From positions 62,001 through 126,000 of the forward strand of contig JAEEVF010000002.1 of assembly GCA_016290775.1 (NCBI GenBank): a DNA stretch of 64,000 nt, in the 5' to 3' direction. Position numbers and translations under genes: made by a program. The stretch's first letter is position 1; each line of letters starts with the position of its first letter. Source of the DNA: Acetatifactor sp. (GTDB lineage: Bacteria > Bacillota > Clostridia > Lachnospirales > Lachnospiraceae). Shown here in pieces: positions 58,797 through 64,000 of this stretch. A model generated the notes under the pieces. The model searched no databases and had not been told where the DNA came from. It worked only from the letters and a program-made list of their open reading frames with translations.

Positions 58797-59705
58797 ATGA
58801 AGAAACAGAAAAAAACTTTAGCAGGTCTTCAGAAGCGGAAAGCAATATCGGGATATATCTTTATCTCCCCCTTTCTTGTCGGCTTCGCAGTATTCATGGT
58901 AAAGCCTCTGCTCCAGTCGCTTTACATGAGCTTCTGTAACGTGGAGATCGCAGCCGGAGTCATCAATCCGGTGTTTACAAAGATCGATCAGTATAAGTAC
59001 GCACTTACGATCGATCCCCAATTTAACCAGCTTTTGGTACAGGAGTTTACCAGAATGCTTACCAACTCCCTGGCAATCATGGTATTCAGCTTCTTCGTGG
59101 CGCTGATCCTCAACCAGGAGTTCAAGGGAAGAGCTCTCGTAAGAGCAATCTTCTTCCTTCCCGTGATCTTGTCCTCGGGCGTTATCCTTGGTCTTGAGAC
59201 CAACAACTCCCTGATGGCGCAGATGCAGACCGACATTAACGAGGCGGTTTCCGGCATCAGCATCACGGCTACCGTGGAGAACCTTCTGAGAACCGCCAAC
59301 GTCGGCACAAAGCTGTTCGAGCAGGTGTTCTCGATCATCGATGGTATTTACGACGTGGCCATTGCTTCCGGTATCCAGATCATCATCTTCCTGTCCGGCC
59401 TGCAGACGATCTCCTCCTCCATGTATGAGGCGGCAGACATCGAGGGTTGTACCGCATGGGAGAGCCTTTGGAAGATCACCTTCCCGATGATCAGTTCCAT
59501 GTTCCTTGTAAACTGGGTGTACACCATCATTGATTTCTGTATGAGATCTGACAACCAGGTGATCGACAAGATCAACAGCGTAATGATCACGGATATCAAT
59601 TATGGTCTTGCTTCCGCAATGTCGTGGCTGTACTTCCTGATAGTTATGGCGTTCGTTGGCATCACCTCACTACTGATCTCAAAGGGGGTTTACTATTATG
59701 AGTAA
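58797..59705 (+). CDS. Sugar ABC transporter permease, MalF/UgpA type (second pair)
   Basis: A 302-residue permease with six helices. The EAA loop is EAADIEGCTAWESLWKITFP (about 212-231). Compared with the first pair it has a longer outer loop (about 140-185) between helices. Its stop overlaps the start of the next permease by 8 bases, so the two are coupled. It is separated from the first permease pair by the three accessory genes, which suggests either a second importer or a shared set of accessory proteins. Confidence 0.88.
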   Translation: MKKQKKTLAGLQKRKAISGYIFISPFLVGFAVFMVKPLLQSLYMSFCNVEIAAGVINPVFTKIDQYKYALTIDPQFNQLLVQEFTRMLTNSLAIMVFSFFVALILNQEFKGRALVRAIFFLPVILSSGVILGLETNNSLMAQMQTDINEAVSGISITATVENLLRTANVGTKLFEQVFSIIDGIYDVAIASGIQIIIFLSGLQTISSSMYEAADIEGCTAWESLWKITFPMISSMFLVNWVYTIIDFCMRSDNQVIDKINSVMITDINYGLASAMSWLYFLIVMAFVGITSLLISKGVYYYE

Positions 59706-60699
59706 AGTGAAAGTTAAGCAGAATAGTGACTTCTGGGAGAGAAACAGAAAATCAGACGGCTATCTTTTGAAGAAGACGATCCTGAAATACGGCGTCAGCA
59801 TTGCACGTTTCATCCTGCTCTTTGGTATGTGCTTCATGATCCTGCAGCCGATCTTCAACAAGATTTCCGTAAGTTTCATGACGATCGAGGATCTGAACAA
59901 CCCGACCATCATTTCCATCCCGGAGAATCCGACGACGGAGAATTATTTGATGGCGGCGAAGTTGATGACTTATTCCAAGTCCGTTGTGAACTCTTTTGTG
60001 ATCGCTTTGGCCATCGCATTGTTGCAGATCAGTATGACAACCCTTGTAGGATATGGGTTTGCAAGATTTGAATTCCCACTGAAGAAGTTCTGGTTTGCCT
60101 GCGTAATGCTGATCGTTTTAATCCCGCCGCAGACAATTTCCACTTCTTTGTTCCTACATTTTAGATTTTTTGATATTTTTGGGTTGATAAAATTGATCAC
60201 AGGTGATACTATAAATCTTAGAGGTTCTGCAATCCCCTACTTTTTGATGAGTTTGGGATGCATGGGATTGAAGAATGGTCTGTACATTTACATGATCAGA
60301 CAGTTCTTCCGCAACATCCCGAAGGAACTCGAAGAGGCTGCATACGTGGATGGCTGTGGCACGCTGATGACCTTCATCCGCATCATGCTTCCCGATGCAA
60401 AGCCGATCCTGACGAGCTGCTTCCTTTTCGCATTTGTATGGCAGTGGACTGACGGATATTATTCAAAGCTGTTCCTTGGAAACGTGAAACTGGTAAGTAC
60501 GGAGCTTTCAAGATTGGTTGATAGCTTGGGCGCATTCCTGATGAGAGAGATGGGAACCACGGTTACGATCCCTGCGTCCTATGGTAATGCGATCATGGCA
60601 ACCGGTATCCTGATGATCATCCTTCCGTTGATCATCCTGTATCTGTTTGCACAGAGAGGTTTCGTGGAAAGCTTGTCCAGTTCCGGTATCAAGATGTAA
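59698..60699 (+). CDS. Sugar ABC transporter permease, MalG/UgpE type (second pair)
   Basis: A 333-residue permease with six helices and a cytoplasmic N-terminal tail of about 30 residues. The EAA loop is EAAYVDGCGTLMTFIRIMLP (about 222-241). A GGGGG site lies within the end of the previous gene. A 14-bp perfect palindrome (GATGATATATCATC, 60701-60714) follows the stop at once and could protect the mRNA end or mark a processing point before the abundant binding-protein message. A short stretch (about 60160-60230) is richer in A and T than its surroundings. Confidence 0.88.
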   Translation: MSKVKVKQNSDFWERNRKSDGYLLKKTILKYGVSIARFILLFGMCFMILQPIFNKISVSFMTIEDLNNPTIISIPENPTTENYLMAAKLMTYSKSVVNSFVIALAIALLQISMTTLVGYGFARFEFPLKKFWFACVMLIVLIPPQTISTSLFLHFRFFDIFGLIKLITGDTINLRGSAIPYFLMSLGCMGLKNGLYIYMIRQFFRNIPKELEEAAYVDGCGTLMTFIRIMLPDAKPILTSCFLFAFVWQWTDGYYSKLFLGNVKLVSTELSRLVDSLGAFLMREMGTTVTIPASYGNAIMATGILMIILPLIILYLFAQRGFVESLSSSGIKM

Positions 60700-60788
60700 T
60701 GATGATATATCATCCCTCTTCCAAAGGCATCCCGGAAAGATTACGCTGATGGATACAAAGGGGTATATATAAAAAAAGGAGGATAAAA

Positions 60789-62261
60789 ATGAAGAGTAAA
60801 ATGTTCAAGAAACTGATGGCAGCCGTTCTTGCAACTACTATGACTGCAAGCCTTGCAGCATGTGTAGGAAACGGCGGCGAGAAGAGCTCCGAGGCTGAGA
60901 GCAAGAGTTCTGCTGAATCCAAGTCTTCGGAAGTTGCTTCTACCGAGACTTCTTCTTCTGAAGAGGTTGGTGGTTACACCGTATTGAAGGATGCTAATGG
61001 TAACGTTTATGATCTCGGCGGCATGGAGATCATCATCCGTGACTGGTGGTCTGGTGACGGCACTCCCGCAGAGCCTCAGAACGCATTTGAGGAAGCTCGC
61101 CAGGACTACTGGGATTGGATCCAGGAGACCTACAACTTCACCATTAAGCAGATGGCTATTTCTGACTGGGGCAGCGCTCCTCAGGACTTCGTAGATTATG
61201 TATCATCCGGCGGTGATGATCAGAACTACGTATTCACTCTTAGAAATGATGCCGCTCTGATCTCTGCAATGGGCACTGGCCTTTGCTATGACCTGAGCAC
61301 GATCGATTGCCTTGACTTCTCCAGCCAGAAGTTCCAGGCTAACCTGCTTCACAAGCAGTACAGCAAGGGTGGCAAGATCTATGCTATGTACGCTGGCGCT
61401 TCCGAGCCTCGTACTGGTGTATTCTTCAACAAGAGACTGTTGAAGGATGCAGGTATCGATCCTGAATCCATCTATGACATGCAGAAGAACGGCACCTGGA
61501 CTTGGGATGCACTCATCGAGCTGTGCGATCAGGTTCAGAAGGATAACAACAACGATGGTGAAATCGATGTTTATGCATGTAACACCAACGACGGTCTGTT
61601 GACCGAGGCTGCTGTTTACTCCAACGGCGGTGAGTTCGTAGGCCAGGATGCTGCTGGTAACTACGTATACAAGCTGGAAGATGCTAACACTCTCGAAGGC
61701 CTTGAGTTCGCTGATAAGATCTTCAAGAACTACTGGGAGAAGGAGCCTGAAGGCGCAGCTTGGGATTACTACAAGGATAGCTACCTGAACGGCAACTATG
61801 TATTCTGCTTCGAGCAGGCTTACTGTGGCCAGGAGAGCGGTCCTTTCTACGCAATGGAAGATGACTGGGGCTTCGTAATGTTCCCGAAGGGACCTCAGGC
61901 TAAGGATTACACCAACTGCTGGGATAACAACCCTGCATGTATCCCTGCTTGCTATGATGCAGACAGAGCTTGGAAGATCGCTTTCGCTTGGAACCTGTAC
62001 ACCAACGACGTTCCTGGTTATGAGGATTCCGATTCTTGGAAGGCTGCATACTACAAGACCTACAAGGATACCAGATCCGTTGATGAGACCCTGGCTATGA
62101 TGAGACAGAAGGGTATGATCACTTTCCACGGCGTTATTCCTAACATGAAGTTCGGTCCCGAGCTTACTTGGAATATCGGACCTACCAGCGGCCCTATTTC
62201 TGAGGTTGTTTCCTCTATCGCTGATACTTGGAAGGCATACATCGCTGAAGCTAACAAGTAA
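60789..62261 (+). CDS. Sugar ABC transporter solute-binding lipoprotein
   Basis: A 490-residue lipoprotein with lipobox SLAAC (Cys 25), a Ser/Glu-rich linker (about 28-60) and a family-1 binding domain with typical landmarks: EIIIRDWWSGDGTP, LKDAGIDPESIYDMQKNGTW, WTWDALIELCDQVQKDNNND and AFAWNLYTN. It should capture an oligosaccharide for the permease pair just upstream. Codons ending in T (GCT, GGT, GTA, AAG) are more common than in neighbouring genes, a sign of high expression. A strong AAAGGAGG lies 6 bases before the ATG. The gene is followed by a terminator; it may also have an own promoter in the 89-base gap. Confidence 0.92.
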   Translation: MKSKMFKKLMAAVLATTMTASLAACVGNGGEKSSEAESKSSAESKSSEVASTETSSSEEVGGYTVLKDANGNVYDLGGMEIIIRDWWSGDGTPAEPQNAFEEARQDYWDWIQETYNFTIKQMAISDWGSAPQDFVDYVSSGGDDQNYVFTLRNDAALISAMGTGLCYDLSTIDCLDFSSQKFQANLLHKQYSKGGKIYAMYAGASEPRTGVFFNKRLLKDAGIDPESIYDMQKNGTWTWDALIELCDQVQKDNNNDGEIDVYACNTNDGLLTEAAVYSNGGEFVGQDAAGNYVYKLEDANTLEGLEFADKIFKNYWEKEPEGAAWDYYKDSYLNGNYVFCFEQAYCGQESGPFYAMEDDWGFVMFPKGPQAKDYTNCWDNNPACIPACYDADRAWKIAFAWNLYTNDVPGYEDSDSWKAAYYKTYKDTRSVDETLAMMRQKGMITFHGVIPNMKFGPELTWNIGPTSGPISEVVSSIADTWKAYIAEANK

Positions 62262-62281
62262 TTTACTAGCTAACTAATCTA

Positions 62282-62323
62282 ATAACAAGGGATGGAGTTT
62301 CCGGGACCCCATCCCTTTTGTTA
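62282..62323 (+). terminator. Rho-independent terminator of the importer operon
   Basis: Stem ACAAGGGATGG / CCATCCCTTTTGT with a loop of about 12 bases, about 25 bases behind the binding-protein stop. The T-rich side of the stem continues as TTTTGTTAT. Confidence 0.85.
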
Positions 62324-62369
62324 TCTAAGAATATAACGATTTACTGAAGTATATGAACTGGAGAAAAGA

Positions 62370-63638
62370 ATGAAAAAGAAATGCCTTGTAATGATCACGG
62401 CAATCGCCATGAGCTTTTCCTTACTCCTTGGCGGATGCACGAACCATAATGGAAAAACGTCTTCGGAAAGCTCATCTGAAAGCATGTCTGCAAGCCAGAG
62501 CAGCGAACCGTCCAAGTCCTCTGAAGGAACGGAGGGCTCTTCTGAAGTGGAGACAAAAACAGTGGAAACGACAACACCTGAGCCCAAGGAGCCCTTTGTC
62601 TGCGACAGATCGGCTGCCTTTGAGCTTTTATCAAATATCACGATCGGTTGGAACCTTGGCAATACCCTGGACGCACATGGCGCGGGCTCCAGCCCGGTTT
62701 CTGAAATGTATTGGGGCAATCCCAAAACAACCCAGGAGATGATCGATGCGGTTGCCGCACAGGGCTTTAATGCGATCCGCATTCCCGTAACCTATGCCGA
62801 GCACGTTGAAAAGGCCCCTGATTACACGATCAAGGAGCAATGGTTAAATCGCGTACAGGAGATCGTGGATTACGGCATAAACGCAGGCATGTACGTGTTT
62901 TTGGATACGCACCATGAGCCGGATTACTGGCTGATCCCCAACGAGGACCACGAGGAAGCTGCGGTCAATGAGCTTACGGCCATCTGGAAGCAGGTTGCGG
63001 AGCGTTTTCGTGATTATGATGAGCATCTGATCTTTGAGGGCATGAATGAGCCCAGAACAAAGGGTTCACCATCGGAGTGGAATGGCGGCGAACCTTCTGA
63101 GCGTAAGATTGTTGAAAGGCTGAATCAGGCCTTCATCGACACCGTGCGCGCAACCGGCGGGAACAATGAGACAAGACTTCTTGTCATCTGCCCCTATGGC
63201 AACAATGCGGGATATAACGTCGCCAAGGAATTTACGATCCCTGAGGACAATTACATTGCCGTTGCAGTGCATATGTACACGCCGTATTACTTCACCTATG
63301 CAGGAGAAGGCGGTCAGTTTTTTGACACCTGGGACGGCTCCCATAAGGGCGATATTTCCGCTACCCTCAAGCAACTGAACAATTACTTCATCAAAAAAGA
63401 CCTGCCCGTTGTGGTGACGGAGTTTGGTGCCGTCAACAAGGGCAAGCCTGAGGAAGTGATCAATTGGGCGAAGGACTACATCTCCGTCATGAACAATTAT
63501 GGCATCAAGTGCTTCTGGTGGGACAACGGCTGCTACCAGACAAATGGCGAGAACTTTGGTATCTTTGACCGCAGGAACCTTACCTGGTATGACCAGAAGC
63601 TGGCAGACACGCTCGTGGAAGCAGCAACGACGCAGTAA
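62370..63638 (+). CDS. GH5 family endoglucanase-like lipoprotein
   Basis: A 422-residue exported lipoprotein with lipobox LLGGC (Cys 23), a Ser/Glu/Thr-rich linker (about 28-75) and one GH5 barrel (about 80-415). The barrel opens with ITIGWNLGNTLDA, a mark of the cellulase-like GH5 subfamilies such as GH5_4. The acid/base Glu is in FEGMNEPR, the nucleophile Glu in VVVTEFGAVNK, and DTHHEPDYW plus HMYTPYYFT give further active-site residues. It would cut beta-1,4-glucan, mixed-linkage glucan or xyloglucan at the cell surface. GGAG precedes the start. It stands behind the importer operon with a terminator between, so it likely has its own promoter. Confidence 0.9.
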   Translation: MKKKCLVMITAIAMSFSLLLGGCTNHNGKTSSESSSESMSASQSSEPSKSSEGTEGSSEVETKTVETTTPEPKEPFVCDRSAAFELLSNITIGWNLGNTLDAHGAGSSPVSEMYWGNPKTTQEMIDAVAAQGFNAIRIPVTYAEHVEKAPDYTIKEQWLNRVQEIVDYGINAGMYVFLDTHHEPDYWLIPNEDHEEAAVNELTAIWKQVAERFRDYDEHLIFEGMNEPRTKGSPSEWNGGEPSERKIVERLNQAFIDTVRATGGNNETRLLVICPYGNNAGYNVAKEFTIPEDNYIAVAVHMYTPYYFTYAGEGGQFFDTWDGSHKGDISATLKQLNNYFIKKDLPVVVTEFGAVNKGKPEEVINWAKDYISVMNNYGIKCFWWDNGCYQTNGENFGIFDRRNLTWYDQKLADTLVEAATTQ

Positions 63639-63710
63639 GCAACGTAAAAACGCAGCATGGCAGAATGAGAGCTAAGTCGCGACACGACAACAAAAGCAAA
63701 GCATAAATTT

Positions 63711-63743
63711 AGGGGAGCACCGTTAGGTGGCTCCCCTTTTTTG
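63711..63743 (+). terminator. Rho-independent terminator after the GH5 gene
   Basis: Stem AGGGGAGC / GCTCCCCT (63711-63718 with 63730-63737) around an ACC...GGT loop, followed by TTTTTTG. Confidence 0.88.
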
Positions 63744-63797
63744 TTGAGTTTGTCTTCGCAGATCTGTCTCGATTTCATTGCCTTTTGTGCCGCGGGC

Positions 63798-64000
63798 CTA
63801 AACCCTCGACTTTGCCGTGATGATCCAAGGTGCGGGCTCTTGCTTGAAGGTGTTATTGCTGCCAAGCTTTGCAACGGAGATCTGGATTGTCTCCACGTCA
63901 GCCAAGCCGAGATCCTGCAAGAAGCTCTGGATGTTGGCTGCTACCTTGAAATCTAAGGTGTAGATCACGACATTGATGTTCGGATTGATCTTCGTCAGGC
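63798..64000 (-). CDS. C-terminal end of a CbiT-like precorrin methyltransferase (partial)
   Basis: A minus-strand frame enters from the right edge and ends with TAG at 63800-63798. The visible 66 residues read LTKINPNINVVIYTLDFKV and later VETIQISVAKLG and PAPWIITAKS. This matches the last part of CbiT, or of fused CbiE-CbiT, where NPNxRIVI, VVQVSVARxK and NPVWIISA stand in the same order. The role would be methylation and decarboxylation at C5/C15 in cobalamin synthesis. The catalytic SAM-binding part is outside the window, so the call is tentative. It is convergent with the GH5 gene. Confidence 0.5.
   Translation of the reverse strand, partial: LTKINPNINVVIYTLDFKVAANIQSFLQDLGLADVETIQISVAKLGSNNTFKQEPAPWIITAKSRV

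Noticed and set aside
63741..63956. Plus-strand open frame near the right edge
   Set aside because: The minus strand of the same region reads as a CbiT-like C-terminus, which is the better explanation.

Overview
The window looks like chromosomal DNA of a fibre-degrading member of the Lachnospiraceae (Clostridia), probably from a gut or rumen. The grounds are: GC content near 50 percent with strong Shine-Dalgarno sites; a glutamate-synthase-linked [FeFe] hydrogenase; lipoproteins with Gram-positive style lipoboxes; several sugar-type ABC importers without their own ATPase gene; and a dense set of xylan, arabinan, fucoside and glucan hydrolases. No rRNA, phage, CRISPR or intact transposase was seen. 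One tRNA (Lys, CUU) is present. The genus is inference; no 16S or marker gene is available.

Layout. 1-4.8 kb: end of an ABC exporter membrane domain, a MerR regulator, and a SbcD/SbcC-like (YhaO/YhaN type) nuclease-ATPase pair. 4.8-9 kb: a small membrane protein and a two-gene hydrogenase operon. 9-12.7 kb: an AT-richer island with a lipoprotein and a cellulose-binding-module/subtilisin protein split by a frameshift. 12.7-16.5 kb (minus strand): a GntR/ABC/permease operon that ends in ptsI. 16.6-19.3 kb: DegV, a metal permease plus Fur-family regulator behind a large operator palindrome, and tRNA-Lys. 19.3-20.2 kb: gene-poor, with nested palindromes and a gene remnant. 20.2-24.8 kb: a U32-like protein, a ClpX homologue and a GT-C-like membrane protein. 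24.8-28.3 kb: a zinc/cadmium efflux ATPase with a separate metal-binding chaperone under an ArsR/SmtB-type operator, a vapC remnant, and a B12-methionine-synthase-activation-like protein.

28.3-40.5 kb is a polysaccharide-use locus: an AraC regulator divergent from a GH43, a lipoprotein GH43, a GH39-GH43 fusion and a GH95. The spaces between these genes hold unusual repeats: a 63-bp-period array of hairpins built on CTACCGCA/TGCGGTAG, a 38-bp and a 111-bp tandem repeat, two diverged copies of a palindromic element, and a 53-bp-period hairpin array. A further 33-bp palindromic unit sits twice, in frame, inside the GH39-GH43 gene.

40.5-48.5 kb is a MacB-like efflux/envelope operon: two adaptor lipoproteins, a large FtsX-type permease and two ATPases, the second carrying a C-terminal AbrB-like domain. 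48.8-62.3 kb is a large importer operon with two permease pairs, a giant membrane-anchored binding protein, a propeller protein, a Yip1-like protein, a DUF5696-like protein and a second, lipoprotein binding protein. It is followed by a GH5 glucanase lipoprotein. The right edge cuts a minus-strand gene that resembles the C-terminus of CbiT.

Taken together, secreted and lipid-anchored hydrolases would cut hemicellulose and beta-glucan, the ATPase-less ABC importers would take up the products with a shared ATPase encoded elsewhere, and the hydrogenase would dispose of or recycle reductant from fermentation. The most unusual material is the set of hairpin arrays next to the hydrolase genes and the twin-permease operon with its uncharacterised envelope partners.
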